DNA of 64,000 nt from Clostridium lentum (GTDB lineage Bacteria; Bacillota; Clostridia; Clostridiales; Clostridiaceae). The notes beneath the pieces were generated by a model, which saw nothing but the letters and a program-made list of their open reading frames with translations, was not told the origin of the DNA and searched no databases. Shown piece by piece: positions 1-8,524 of the stretch. The stretch covers positions 11,848-75,847 of the forward strand of contig NZ_JACOOQ010000016.1 in NCBI RefSeq assembly GCF_014287815.1, given 5' to 3'. Made by a program: the position numbers and the translations under genes. The stretch's first letter is position 1; every line of letters begins with the position of its first letter.

Positions 1-888
1 TCCTTCAGGTTTTTTATTTTTAGAATTCCAGTTTTGAAGAGGAGCAAAGTTATTAACATATACAGCTTTGATTTTTTTTATGTTTTTTAAGAATTCCATT
101 TCATCATGAGTTAAACTTAAATGATAGTTATCCTCAACTTGAAAATATTTATTGTATAAAGATATACTGTAATTAGGACTTATTTGTCTTATTTGTGAAA
201 TTGAATAATTAAGCTCTTTTATTATTGCATCATTTCCTTTTGTAGTAGCAAGATAGTATGGTCTTGATGCAAATTTTGTTACAACTCTTTCATCTTTAGA
301 TAATAGTAAGTCCTTTGCTAAAATAGCATCAATTTCTTTATTTTTTAAAGCTGTATGTAATAAATTATCTGAATTTTTATCATATTCAATAATTTTTATA
401 TTTTTTATGTTGTTATTCTCACAAAATTTATAGAATTTATCTATAGCTGATGATCCTTCTACAACTCCAACAGTAATATTGTTTAAAGTTTTAAAGTCAG
501 TTTCAACTATGGTGGTATTGTTTTTTAGTACAGAAATGGTATAATAAGATGCTCCTATATCATATTCAGGAAAATCGAATAGTGTTTCTGTAAAATCATT
601 TTTTAACATTGCACCAGCAAGATCAATTTCTCCATTCATTAATTTAGTAGTTATTTCATCTGGTGTACATTCTATAAAATTATATTTCCATCCAGTAAAT
701 TTTGATATTTCCATCAAATATTCATATAAATATCCAGTATATTTACCATCTATAAATTTTGAAAATCCGTCCACTTCTGAAAATCCTACATTGATAGTAT
801 TATCTTTAGCATAAGCTATTTGTAAAGGATAAAAATTCATTATATACGTTAGTAATAAAAGTATAGTTGCAAAAATTATTTTTTTCAT
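1..888 (-). CDS. Periplasmic-binding-domain sensor protein, 3' part cut by window edge
   Basis: The frame is open from an ATG at 888 to the window edge (296 codons visible), so the protein is truncated here by the window and not by mutation. The N-terminus is a typical signal/anchor segment (MKKIIFATILLLLTYIMNF). Residues about 32-250 match a family 3 solute-binding (PBPb) fold: INVGFSEVDGFSKF opening, then INGEIDLAGAML-like signature (MNGEIDLAGAM). A second PBPb module seems to begin near residue 280 (FLKNIKKIKAVYVNNFAPLQ). Tandem PBPb modules at the N-terminus usually belong to membrane sensor kinases or diguanylate cyclases, whose output domain would lie outside the window. The divergent neighbour encodes a PilZ protein, which makes a GGDEF output attractive, but this is inference. 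A free amino-acid ABC-transporter binding protein is less likely given the second module. Confidence 0.75.
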   Translation of the reverse strand, partial: MKKIIFATILLLLTYIMNFYPLQIAYAKDNTINVGFSEVDGFSKFIDGKYTGYLYEYLMEISKFTGWKYNFIECTPDEITTKLMNGEIDLAGAMLKNDFTETLFDFPEYDIGASYYTISVLKNNTTIVETDFKTLNNITVGVVEGSSAIDKFYKFCENNNIKNIKIIEYDKNSDNLLHTALKNKEIDAILAKDLLLSKDERVVTKFASRPYYLATTKGNDAIIKELNYSISQIRQISPNYSISLYNKYFQVEDNYHLSLTHDEMEFLKNIKKIKAVYVNNFAPLQNWNSKNKKPEG

Positions 889-1140
889 AGAATATTCTCT
901 TTCTTATTTAAGATTATTGTTTTATAGTATTCTTTATAATTAGTTTTTTCAAATCTTCATTATTATATTTTTTATTCATAAATATATAGCATAATTAAAC
1001 TCTCCTTAATTCATTTGCACTCAAACATTGAAAAATGTCGATATATAGTATATTATTTAAGTATAATGTATATTGTTTTGGTTATTTTGTAAAGTTTTTA
1101 AATAAAAATAAATATTTTTTAAATGTAGAAAAGGAGTAGT
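889..1140. other. Divergent intergenic region, PBPb sensor / GT2-PilZ
   Basis: This 252-bp AT-rich spacer separates two divergent genes and must hold both promoters. I see no c-di-GMP (GEMM) aptamer signature. On the minus strand a good ribosome site (GGAGAG near 1001-1006) precedes a 6-codon frame, ATG at 993 followed by a stop, ending well before the sensor gene; it may be a leader peptide or chance. Nothing else is recognisable. Confidence 0.4.
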
Positions 1141-3009
1141 ATGGAAAAGTATACAATTATAATGTGTTTTTTGTTAGTTATAAGTTATTTTATAGCTAAA
1201 ATTAATTTAAGTTATAAAAAAGGTATAATATTGGTAAATACTGTTGTTTCAATAACTTATATAATCTGGAGAATAACAGTTATTCCAATTCATAGTGGTG
1301 TTTTTAGTTTTGTAATTGGTGTAATGCTTTATAGTGCTGAATTTTTAGGATTGATAGCATTTTTTAATTTTCAATATTTATTTTATAAAAAATATAAATT
1401 AGAAGTTAAGACATTGGATGTTTATAAAAATGAGGAAATTCCATTTGTAGATATTCTAATATGTACATATAACGAACCACTATATTTATTAGAAAAAACA
1501 ATAGCAGCATGTATAAATTTGCATTATCCACAAAACAAATTTAAAATACACATATGTGATGATGGTATAAGACAAAAGTTAAAAGAATTATGTGATAAAT
1601 ATGATATAAACTATATTACAAGAAATGATAATGCTGGTGCAAAAGCTGGTAATATAAATAATGCACTTAAATTTGTAAAAGGAGATTTATTTGTTGTATT
1701 AGATGCAGATATGATTCCTAAAAAATGTTTTTTATCTAAAACAGTTGGATATTTCTCCAATGAACATTTAGCATTTGTTCAAACTCCACAGGTTTATTAT
1801 AATAAAGATATGTACCAATATAATTTATCTAAAAATATACCAAATGAGCAAGATTTTTTTATGAGAGATATTCAAGAAGCAAGAGCTGCTCATAATGCAG
1901 TCTTACATGTTGGTACAAATGCTGTATTTAGAAGAAAATATATAAATGAGATAGGTGGATATCCAACATATTCTATAACAGAAGATATGGCAGTTGGAAT
2001 GATGTTGCAAGCTAAAGGATATGATTCTATTTTTGTAAATGAAGAATTAGTATTAGGTTTGAGTGCTGTTACTTTTGAAGAATTAGTTAAACAGAGGGAC
2101 AGATGGTGTAGAGGGAATCTACAAGTTTTAAAGCATTTTAATCCTATATTTATGAAGGGATTAAGTTTTTCACAGAGAATAGCCTATTTTGATGGTGCTG
2201 TATATTGGTTTTCAAATTTACAAAAAATGATATATATGATATGTCCAATCATTTTTCTTATTACTGGAAGATTAATAATAGATTCATCCTTAATTAATCT
2301 ATTAATGTTTTATATTCCTTTTATATTAGGAAATATATTAATTTTTGAAGTATTATCCCCTAAAACAAGAAGTGCAAAGTGGAGTCATTATTATGATATT
2401 GCTATGTCACCACATTTGAGTTTATCTATATTAAAAGAACTTATTGGATTAAAAATTAATTTTAATATTACATCAAAAGAAGTTATACAAAACAAGAGAC
2501 ATTTTCATTATAAGATAGTTATACCACATATATTAATTATAATTGTAACTATAATATCATGGATAATATCTACAAGGTCATATATATATAATAATATAAG
2601 CGTAGGAGCATATATACTAAATATGGCATGGAGTATATATAATTTCATAGGTATTGGAGTTTCTTTATATGTAGCATATCAAAAACCAATATTTAGAACC
2701 AGTGAAAGGATTATGATAACTGAAAATATTGTTGTAGAAATAAGTAATGATTATGGTTCAATACAAGGAAATCTAATTGATATATCTGAAATTGGAGTTG
2801 GAGTAAGATTACATAATATTAACGAAAATATTCTGAAAGTTAAAGATAATATTATGCTTGATTTAAATAAAACTAAATTTGAATGTGAAGTAATAAGAAC
2901 TAGTAACGATTTTGTTGCATTAAAATTCAAAAAAATATGTCCAAGCCAAATGAAAATTATTATGAGTATTTTTACTGATAATATGAGTCCATATTATAAA
3001 ATTAAATAG
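1141..3009 (+). CDS. Cellulose-synthase-like GT2 glycosyltransferase with C-terminal PilZ domain
   Basis: Predicted inner-membrane polysaccharide synthase of the BcsA type, 622 aa. N-terminal hydrophobic segments (about 5-22, 28-48, 55-78) precede a cytosolic GT2 domain with the processive-synthase motifs: ICTYNEP at 107-113, DDG at 140-142, DAD at 188-190, TED at 280-282 and QRDRW at 318-322. More membrane helices follow (about 360-405, 460-515). The C-terminal 105 residues form a PilZ domain: R519xxxR523 and D547-I-S-E-I-G552 are the two c-di-GMP-binding motifs. So the enzyme should polymerise a beta-glycan from a UDP-sugar under c-di-GMP control. No bcsB, bcsZ or other cellulose partner is next to it, so the product is unknown. 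The start is supported by AAGGAG 8 nt upstream. It diverges from a sensor gene and ends in a strong shared terminator. Confidence 0.9.
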   Translation: MEKYTIIMCFLLVISYFIAKINLSYKKGIILVNTVVSITYIIWRITVIPIHSGVFSFVIGVMLYSAEFLGLIAFFNFQYLFYKKYKLEVKTLDVYKNEEIPFVDILICTYNEPLYLLEKTIAACINLHYPQNKFKIHICDDGIRQKLKELCDKYDINYITRNDNAGAKAGNINNALKFVKGDLFVVLDADMIPKKCFLSKTVGYFSNEHLAFVQTPQVYYNKDMYQYNLSKNIPNEQDFFMRDIQEARAAHNAVLHVGTNAVFRRKYINEIGGYPTYSITEDMAVGMMLQAKGYDSIFVNEELVLGLSAVTFEELVKQRDRWCRGNLQVLKHFNPIFMKGLSFSQRIAYFDGAVYWFSNLQKMIYMICPIIFLITGRLIIDSSLINLLMFYIPFILGNILIFEVLSPKTRSAKWSHYYDIAMSPHLSLSILKELIGLKINFNITSKEVIQNKRHFHYKIVIPHILIIIVTIISWIISTRSYIYNNISVGAYILNMAWSIYNFIGIGVSLYVAYQKPIFRTSERIMITENIVVEISNDYGSIQGNLIDISEIGVGVRLHNINENILKVKDNIMLDLNKTKFECEVIRTSNDFVALKFKKICPSQMKIIMSIFTDNMSPYYKIK

Positions 3010-3027
3010 AAGATAAAATAATATTCT

Positions 3028-3083
3028 ATAGTTAAAAACTAAAAGAGAATTCTAATGCGAATTCTCTTTTAGTTTTTAACTAT
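3028..3083. terminator. Bidirectional terminator, perfect 25-bp stem
   Basis: A perfect inverted repeat, arms 3028-3052 and 3059-3083 with a 6-nt loop, lies between the convergent genes ending at 3009 (+) and 3080 (-). The T-rich outer part of each arm lets it act on both strands. The right arm includes the stop codon of the minus-strand gene. Confidence 0.85.
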
Positions 3084-3523
3084 GCTGTTATAAGTTTATA
3101 ACATGATAAGCGCAATTCACCATTAGGCGAAGTTCGAATAAACCACTGATAATTGCTATTACTGTATGTTTGCTTTTTTATCTCCGAAAGTTCACAAGAG
3201 GTGACTACTGGAATATAGTAGTACAGAATCGTATCCTTTTGCAAAGTTATAAAAACTGTAGCTTCATAGTCAGTAAAATAATCTGTTAATGTATCAAGAC
3301 AAATTTCAATATACTCATCAGTAACATCAAATTTACATTCATATTCTTGGCGAGTTTTAATATTTTGTAATATTACACTCATCTTAGAAAAATCTTTTAG
3401 TTCTAATTTAGAATAATATAAAAATATACTGTTTGAAATTTTAACAAATTTTTTTACTTTTAATCTTTTATTAGGAAAATAAATCAATGATTTGTGATTT
3501 TCTAGTTCATTAATTTCTATCAT
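3080..3523 (-). CDS. Unknown 147-aa protein, downstream of PadR regulator
   Basis: I do not recognise this family. The 147-residue protein has no signal peptide or membrane segment and looks beta-rich with alternating hydrophobic residues (EATVFITLQKDTILYYYIPVV near 100-120), which would suit a small beta-sandwich. The ribosome site AAAGGAG is well placed before ATG 3523, so it is a real gene. It lies 74 nt downstream of a padR gene on the same strand, with a 12-bp inverted repeat between them, so it is probably the local target or partner of that repressor. GC use is slightly higher in its 3' third than in neighbouring genes. Function unknown. Confidence 0.7.
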   Translation of the reverse strand: MIEINELENHKSLIYFPNKRLKVKKFVKISNSIFLYYSKLELKDFSKMSVILQNIKTRQEYECKFDVTDEYIEICLDTLTDYFTDYEATVFITLQKDTILYYYIPVVTSCELSEIKKQTYSNSNYQWFIRTSPNGELRLSCYKLITA

Positions 3524-3536
3524 TTGGTGACTCCTT

Positions 3537-3575
3537 TCTATATATTATAAATATTTTAATGATATAATATATAGA
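3537..3575. promoter_or_regulatory. Inverted repeat before the 3080-3523 gene
   Basis: Arms TCTATATATTAT (3537-3548) and its exact reverse complement (3564-3575) flank 15 nt. It sits immediately upstream of the ribosome site of the unknown gene and downstream of padR. No T-tract follows, so an operator or promoter element is more likely than a terminator. Binding by the adjacent PadR is a guess. Confidence 0.4.
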
Positions 3576-3597
3576 AATATTTATAAAATGTTACTAA

Positions 3598-3987
3598 TCA
3601 TACAAGCATTTCTATCATTAAATCTAATGTGGATTTTGTCTTCTTTAAATTATCAACATAATCAGCTATATGATTTTTATAAAATTCTACGCCTTCATCT
3701 GTAATGGCATATACTTTTTTACTTCGTTTATTCATAGCTTCATCACCTATCCAATGGCTTGTTACATAGCCTTTAAGTTCTAAATCATATAATGTTTCAT
3801 ATATGGTACTTGATGAAACAGGAAAAGGTCTCTCAGCATTTTGAAATTTATTACGAAATACCTCTAATATTTTATTACCAAATATAGTTTCTCCTTTAGC
3901 TAATTCTTTTAGTATATAAAATGTATATAACATTTTTGTATTAACAACATTTCTTGGTGCAACAAGACGATTTCTATTATTGCTCAT
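3598..3987 (-). CDS. PadR-family transcriptional regulator
   Basis: 129-aa winged-helix protein of the PadR family. After a basic 15-residue N-terminus come the conserved helices (LYTFYILKELAKGETIFGNK), the recognition helix region SSSTIYETLYDLELKGYV (about 59-76) and the wing followed by KVYAITDEGVEFYKNH, the usual end of the PadR winged helix. A short C-terminal helix (LDLMIEMLV) would serve for dimerisation, as in the small PadR-s2 group. Ribosome site AAAGGAT precedes ATG 3987. It is followed by the unknown gene 3080-3523 and diverges from the Cys/Gly-rich gene at 4145, so either or both may be its targets. PadR proteins generally repress and respond to small hydrophobic ligands; the ligand here is unknown. 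Confidence 0.85.
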   Translation of the reverse strand: MSNNRNRLVAPRNVVNTKMLYTFYILKELAKGETIFGNKILEVFRNKFQNAERPFPVSSSTIYETLYDLELKGYVTSHWIGDEAMNKRSKKVYAITDEGVEFYKNHIADYVDNLKKTKSTLDLMIEMLV

Positions 3988-4144
3988 TTTTCGTTCATCC
4001 TTTCAAATATCTCTTGTATATATTAATAGTATCAAATATAGATATCAAAGTCTAATTATTCAATTTTTAATAAACATATTTTGAACCTAAATACTAAGTT
4101 AAGAATAGAATATATTATAGAACTAAAGATAGGAGATGATTAAC

Positions 4145-4402
4145 TTGTCAAGTAGCAAAAAATCTTGTAAATGCTACGAGTGTTGTTGTAAACCTTGCAA
4201 TACATGCTGTACTCCTTGTTGTAATCAATGTTATAATCCTTGCGGTTGTAATAATTACGGATGCGGATATGGCGGATACGGCGGAAACTGTGGTTGTGGA
4301 GGATTTGGCAACGGCTTTGGAGGTGGCTATGGCGGAGCTGGTGGTTGTGGCTGCTGGTGGTGGATAATTCTTATCTTCCTATTTGGTGGTTGCTGCTGGT
4401 AA
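4145..4402 (+). CDS. Small Cys/Gly-rich protein with C-terminal Trp-rich hydrophobic tail
   Basis: An 85-residue protein with 20 cysteines. Residues 7-40 are Cys-rich with CCxxPC spacing, 41-70 are Gly/Tyr/Cys repeats of GGYGG and GFGGG type, and the end is a short membrane-like stretch (WWWIILIFLFGGCCW). It resembles clostridial proteins named chorion class high-cysteine, some of which are thought to be spore-surface components; that link is by composition only. The start is TTG 4145: AGGAG at 4131-4135 abuts the in-frame ATG at 4136, which is therefore too close, while the TTG is 9 nt away. Local GC is well above the surroundings because of the Gly and Cys codons. It has its own terminator. 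The longer overlapping frame 4261-4452 is a shadow. Confidence 0.75.
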   Translation: MSSSKKSCKCYECCCKPCNTCCTPCCNQCYNPCGCNNYGCGYGGYGGNCGCGGFGNGFGGGYGGAGGCGCWWWIILIFLFGGCCW

Positions 4403-4416
4403 TAGTCATTAGAGTT

Positions 4417-4450
4417 GGAGTATTGAAATTTTTTTCAATACTTCTTTTTT
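4417..4450 (+). terminator. Rho-independent terminator
   Basis: Stem GTATTGAAA / TTTCAATAC at about 4420-4441, extended by a few pairs, then a run of T at 4445-4450. It ends the Cys/Gly-rich gene. Confidence 0.8.
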
Positions 4451-4519
4451 AAAATTTAATAATTTTTTTTATGTAAAGGGGCAACATATTATTGTAATTA
4501 ATTTGTTGGAGGGTTTTAG

Positions 4520-5185
4520 TTGAAAAAAATATTATTAATTATAATGATAGTAAGTTTACTAATTCCTTTTAAAATACCTATGGCATACAAAGAATTTGAT
4601 TATTCTAGAACAAGTGAAAATGATGAAGATTTTCCTTATCCTAAATTAGATGATTTAATGAAAGAGTTAAAAGAGAAAAGGAAACAGATTGAACAGCAAA
4701 GATTAGAGGAAATTAAGGCAAAAAAAATTGAACAAGGTGAATTAATTGATGAGTCTGCTGAAGAAAATAATGATGATAAAAAAAATCATGAAAAAGTTGA
4801 AAAAAACAAAGAGCAGGAAGTAATTCCATCATTAATAGTTAGACTTAGAGGTAAGCATTCAGAAAAATATCTTTGCTCATATAGCTTTATAGAAGTTGAA
4901 AATAACTCTGAGAAAATAATAGCAAAAGATATTATCACTGATTATGAAAAACTCCTTAAAAAATCATCTTTAAAAGTCAGAGCTAATGAGAACATTAACT
5001 TTGAGTTTAGTACTGTACCTAAAAATGTCACAGTTTCAATATGGAATTTAGATAATAAAGCCTTAACTGTCAAAAGAGGCTGCATTAAAGTTCCAGATTT
5101 AGAGGGAAAATATGTGCTTATTGTTAAAGGAAATTATAAAAATGGCTTTGTTAAATATGCTGTAGTAGTAGATATAAGAAAATAA
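4520..5185 (+). CDS. Secreted or membrane-anchored protein of unknown function
   Basis: 221-aa protein with a clear export signal (basic MKK, then hydrophobic 4-20) and no lipobox cysteine. Residues about 40-115 are a highly charged Lys/Glu stretch likely to be helical (coiled coil), followed by a 100-residue beta-rich domain (about 120-221) with an Ig-like look (VSIWNLDNKALTV, KYVLIVKGNYKNGFVKYAV). I do not recognise the family. Start is TTG 4520 with GGAGGG 6 nt upstream. It lies 26 nt before tepA and no terminator separates them, so the two are probably co-transcribed. TepA was linked to protein secretion in Bacillus, so an exported partner is suggestive but unproven. Confidence 0.7.
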   Translation: MKKILLIIMIVSLLIPFKIPMAYKEFDYSRTSENDEDFPYPKLDDLMKELKEKRKQIEQQRLEEIKAKKIEQGELIDESAEENNDDKKNHEKVEKNKEQEVIPSLIVRLRGKHSEKYLCSYSFIEVENNSEKIIAKDIITDYEKLLKKSSLKVRANENINFEFSTVPKNVTVSIWNLDNKALTVKRGCIKVPDLEGKYVLIVKGNYKNGFVKYAVVVDIRK

Positions 5186-5211
5186 AATACTTGTTAGAAA
5201 GGACATTAACT

Positions 5212-5964
5212 ATGAACGAAACTTTTGAGGAAAAGAAACATATAAGTGAATTAAATCCTGAAATTAGCGATGAAAATGACAAAAACGAAAAAAATACTCC
5301 TCCTATTACCAGTTGGAAACCTCAATCAGAAAGAATTGAAGAAATAAAAGAATTGGGTACTAATAATAAAAATCAAAGTGTGCAAGTACTACCTATAATT
5401 GGGCAAATTGAAGGGCATATGGTACTTCCACCACAAACAAAAACAACAAAATATGAACATATAGTACCACAATTAATATCCATACAGCAAAATGATGATG
5501 TAAAGGGTCTACTTATTGTATTAAATACTGTAGGAGGAGATGTTGAAGCAGGGCTTGCTATTGCAGAAATGATTAGGTCTATTGCAAAACCAACTGTTTC
5601 TATAGTAATTGGTGGAGGACATTCAATTGGAGTACCACTTGCAACTTCAGCAGATTATTCATTTATAACACCATCTGCTACAATGATAGTTCATCCTGTA
5701 AGAATGAATGGATTTGTTATTGGTGTAGCACAAACATTTAATTATTTTAAGAAAATGCAAGAACGTATAAATAACTTTATTGTACGTACTTCACATATTG
5801 ATAAAGAAACTCTTGAACAAATGATGTTAAGATCTGATGAACTACTAAATGATGTAGGAACAATTCTAATTGGTAATCAAGCAGTAGAATGTGGTCTTAT
5901 TGATGAAGTAGGAGGAATAACTCAAGCACTAAACAAACTTAATGAATTAATTGGAATTAAATAA
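5212..5964 (+). CDS. tepA: ClpP-fold serine protease TepA (translocation-enhancing protein)
   Basis: Cytosolic ClpP/SppA-superfamily protease, 250 aa. A hydrophilic N-terminus of about 50 residues is followed by the crotonase-like ClpP fold: GGDVEAGLAIAEMIRS, then the nucleophile in GGGHSIGVPLATS (Ser138) and the catalytic His161 in TMIVHPVRM. The family is known from Bacillus YmfB/TepA. In B. subtilis it lies just upstream of spoIIIE, and the same order is seen here, which supports the call. Start ATG 5212 is chosen because GAAAGGA lies 8 nt upstream; the open frame extends to a TTG at 5191 that has no ribosome site. A terminator follows, so spoIIIE has its own promoter. Confidence 0.9.
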   Translation: MNETFEEKKHISELNPEISDENDKNEKNTPPITSWKPQSERIEEIKELGTNNKNQSVQVLPIIGQIEGHMVLPPQTKTTKYEHIVPQLISIQQNDDVKGLLIVLNTVGGDVEAGLAIAEMIRSIAKPTVSIVIGGGHSIGVPLATSADYSFITPSATMIVHPVRMNGFVIGVAQTFNYFKKMQERINNFIVRTSHIDKETLEQMMLRSDELLNDVGTILIGNQAVECGLIDEVGGITQALNKLNELIGIK

Positions 5965-5978
5965 AAAGATTAGTAAAA

Positions 5979-6007
5979 AAGAAATCCTTATTTATGGATT
6001 TCTTTTT
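5979..6007 (+). terminator. Rho-independent terminator after tepA
   Basis: Stem AAGAAATCC (5979-5987) / GGATTTCTT (5996-6004) with an 8-nt loop, then T residues. Confidence 0.85.
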
Positions 6008-6037
6008 TTAATAAATCTATTTTAATTAAATTTATAC

Positions 6038-6043
6038 TATAAT
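6038..6043 (+). promoter_or_regulatory. Likely -10 box for spoIIIE
   Basis: TATAAT lies 47 nt before the ATG at 6090, between the tepA terminator and the gene. The -35 region is weak, so the promoter may need an activator or I may be misreading it. Confidence 0.4.
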
Positions 6044-6089
6044 ATAATTAATCTATTAAATTTATTTAACATTTACTAGGGGGGATAAA

Positions 6090-8444
6090 ATGGCTAAAAA
6101 TAAAAAAAAGCCAATGAATAAAAAAAATACTAATGAAAATTCCAATAATAAAACTGATATAAAAGGCATAATTTTAATTAGTCTAGGTTTAATATTAGCT
6201 CTGGCTATATATACAAATTTTGCTGGTGCTCTATCTATTTTTGCAAGGAAAATTATTTTTAATTTAATAGGTATATTGTCATTAGGACTTCCTATATATC
6301 TAATTTACTTTGGAATTAATCTTATAAAGTTTAAGAGCAATATCAAATATGCAAGAAAGATTATAGGTATAACAGTTATATATGTAATAATTGGGTTGTT
6401 CTTTGCTACTGTTAAAATTCAAACAGTTGATTCTATAGGATTCTCTAATACATTAAGAGATATTTTAAGTTATGATGGATTTAATATCCATGGAGGCCTT
6501 CTATGCCATATTATCGCATATCCTTTATCAATGCTAGTAGGATTTCTAGGTGCCTATATATTTTATATAACTTTTGCTATTATAAGTTCTGTGTTATTAA
6601 TGGACATAACATTATATGAAGTATATACGGAGATTGTAAATAAATTTAAATCTAGAAAAAAAGCTATTAGAAAGTTTAAATCTTCAAATAAAAAAGCTTC
6701 TTCACCATCTATTGCAATTGATGATTCATCAGAAGATAAATTTATAAAAGATATCAATAATAAAATTAAGATATTAGACTTTATGAGAAATTCTGAAATT
6801 AAGGACAATGTTGATACATTACCTGAAATAAATATCCATATATCTGAAGAAGATAATACTCTTGATGAATATAATGTAGAGCTTTTTAGTAATATAAAGC
6901 ATTCTAGTACTAAACATAATAAAGGAATTACTGAATCTGAAAAAAATGTTGTAACTAAAGAAATTGATACAATGCTTAATACAAGTAAAGAAAATTCTAT
7001 TAAAATTTATACTTACCCAAAACTGGACTTATTGAATAATAATGCTAAATCTAAAATGAAAAATGAAGACAAACAAGATCTTTTTGATAATGCTAATAAA
7101 TTGGAAGATACCTTGATGAGTTTTGGTGTAGAAGCAAAAGTGTTACAGGTTACTAAAGGGCCATCGGTAACACGCTTTGAAATCCAGCCTAGCCCAGGCG
7201 TTAAAGTTTCGAAAATTGTAAATTTACAGGATGATATTGCTTTAGGACTTGCAGCTAGTGCCGTAAGAATGGAGGCACCTATTCCAGGTAAATCAGCTAT
7301 AGGCATAGAAGTACCTAATAAAAAGCAAACTCCAGTATTCTTGAGAGAGGTACTTGATTCTAAGGAGTTCCAAGAAAGCACAAAGAAGATTTCTTTTGCT
7401 TTAGGTAAGGATATCACTGGTACATGTATCGTTGGTGATTTAAGTGAAATGCCTCATATGCTTATTGCAGGAGCTACAGGTTCTGGAAAGTCTGTATGCA
7501 TCAATTCACTTATAGTGAGTCTTTTATATAAATATTCACCTGATGAAATAAAGCTATTGATGATTGACCCTAAGGTTGTTGAACTTAGTATTTATAATGG
7601 AATTCCTCACTTGCTAATTCCAGTAGTCACAGAACCTAAAAAAGCAGCAGGTGCCTTAAATTGGGCTGTAAATGAAATGGATAAAAGATATGAACTATTT
7701 ACTAAATATAAAGTTAAAAACATAAAATCTTATAACCAGCAAGTTGATAAAGGTTTTATAAGCGAAAAGCTTCCTTATATAGTTCTAATTGTAGATGAGC
7801 TTGCTGACTTAATGATGACATGCCCTAATGATGTAGAAGACTACATATGTAGACTTGCACAAAAAGCTAGAGCAGCAGGTATACATCTTATTATAGCTAC
7901 TCAAAGGCCTTCCGTAGATGTAATAACAGGTGTAATAAAAGCTAATATTCCATCAAGAATATCTTTTGCTGTTTCATCAGGTGTCGACTCTAGAACAATT
8001 CTTGATCAAACAGGTGCTGAGAAATTATTAGGAAGAGGTGATATGCTTTACTCTCCAATGGGTGCTAATAAACCACTTAGAATACAAGGGGCATTTATAT
8101 CTGAAGAGGAAGTGGAAAATGTAGTAGACTTTATAAAAAGTAGTGAAGATGAAGTAAATTATAGAGAGGAAATCATTGAACATATTAATAATGAAAACTT
8201 ATCCTCTAGCAGTCACAGTGGTGATAGCGAAGAAAATGATGAACTTTTAGATGAAGCAATTAAGCTTGTAGTTGAATACCAACAGGCATCTACGTCCTTT
8301 ATACAAAGAAAGCTTAGAATTGGATTTAATAGAGCTTCAAGGATTATGGAAGAGCTTGAGGCTAAGGGTATAATTTCTGAAAGAGATGGTAGTAAGCCAA
8401 GACAAGTGCTTATAGCAAAAGATGAAATTTATAATGAACAGTAA
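6090..8444 (+). CDS. spoIIIE: FtsK/SpoIIIE-family DNA translocase
   Basis: Membrane-anchored hexameric ATPase that pumps DNA through the division or sporulation septum. 784 aa: basic N-terminus, four membrane segments (about 25-165), an Asp/Glu/Asn-rich linker (about 205-320), then the alpha/beta motor with Walker A GATGSGKS at 461-468 and Walker B LIVDELADL (Asp569-Glu570). The C-terminal gamma winged helix (about 715-780) reads DNA orientation through KOPS/SRS sites. The linker is short, as in SpoIIIE and unlike E. coli FtsK. This is the only such gene in the window, so it may serve both vegetative and sporulation roles. ATG 6090 follows AGGGGGG. The neighbours tepA and rimO match Bacillus/Clostridium synteny. 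Confidence 0.95.
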   Translation: MAKNKKKPMNKKNTNENSNNKTDIKGIILISLGLILALAIYTNFAGALSIFARKIIFNLIGILSLGLPIYLIYFGINLIKFKSNIKYARKIIGITVIYVIIGLFFATVKIQTVDSIGFSNTLRDILSYDGFNIHGGLLCHIIAYPLSMLVGFLGAYIFYITFAIISSVLLMDITLYEVYTEIVNKFKSRKKAIRKFKSSNKKASSPSIAIDDSSEDKFIKDINNKIKILDFMRNSEIKDNVDTLPEINIHISEEDNTLDEYNVELFSNIKHSSTKHNKGITESEKNVVTKEIDTMLNTSKENSIKIYTYPKLDLLNNNAKSKMKNEDKQDLFDNANKLEDTLMSFGVEAKVLQVTKGPSVTRFEIQPSPGVKVSKIVNLQDDIALGLAASAVRMEAPIPGKSAIGIEVPNKKQTPVFLREVLDSKEFQESTKKISFALGKDITGTCIVGDLSEMPHMLIAGATGSGKSVCINSLIVSLLYKYSPDEIKLLMIDPKVVELSIYNGIPHLLIPVVTEPKKAAGALNWAVNEMDKRYELFTKYKVKNIKSYNQQVDKGFISEKLPYIVLIVDELADLMMTCPNDVEDYICRLAQKARAAGIHLIIATQRPSVDVITGVIKANIPSRISFAVSSGVDSRTILDQTGAEKLLGRGDMLYSPMGANKPLRIQGAFISEEEVENVVDFIKSSEDEVNYREEIIEHINNENLSSSSHSGDSEENDELLDEAIKLVVEYQQASTSFIQRKLRIGFNRASRIMEELEAKGIISERDGSKPRQVLIAKDEIYNEQ

Positions 8445-8524
8445 TACAAAATACTTGTAAATATATCTGTGTTCAATTAAAATAAGTTATGGTTAAATAC
8501 AAAACACTTAGGAGGAAAAGAAGT

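Noticed and set aside
889..1140. c-di-GMP riboswitch upstream of the GT2-PilZ gene
   Set aside because: None of the GEMM core segments could be found on either strand.
4136..4144. ATG 4136 as start of the Cys/Gly-rich gene
   Set aside because: AGGAG ends one base before this ATG. The in-frame TTG at 4145 has the correct 9-nt spacing.
4261..4452. 63-aa frame rich in Trp and Arg overlapping the Cys/Gly-rich gene
   Set aside because: It is the +1 reading of the Gly-repeat codons and has no ribosome site; it ends inside the terminator.
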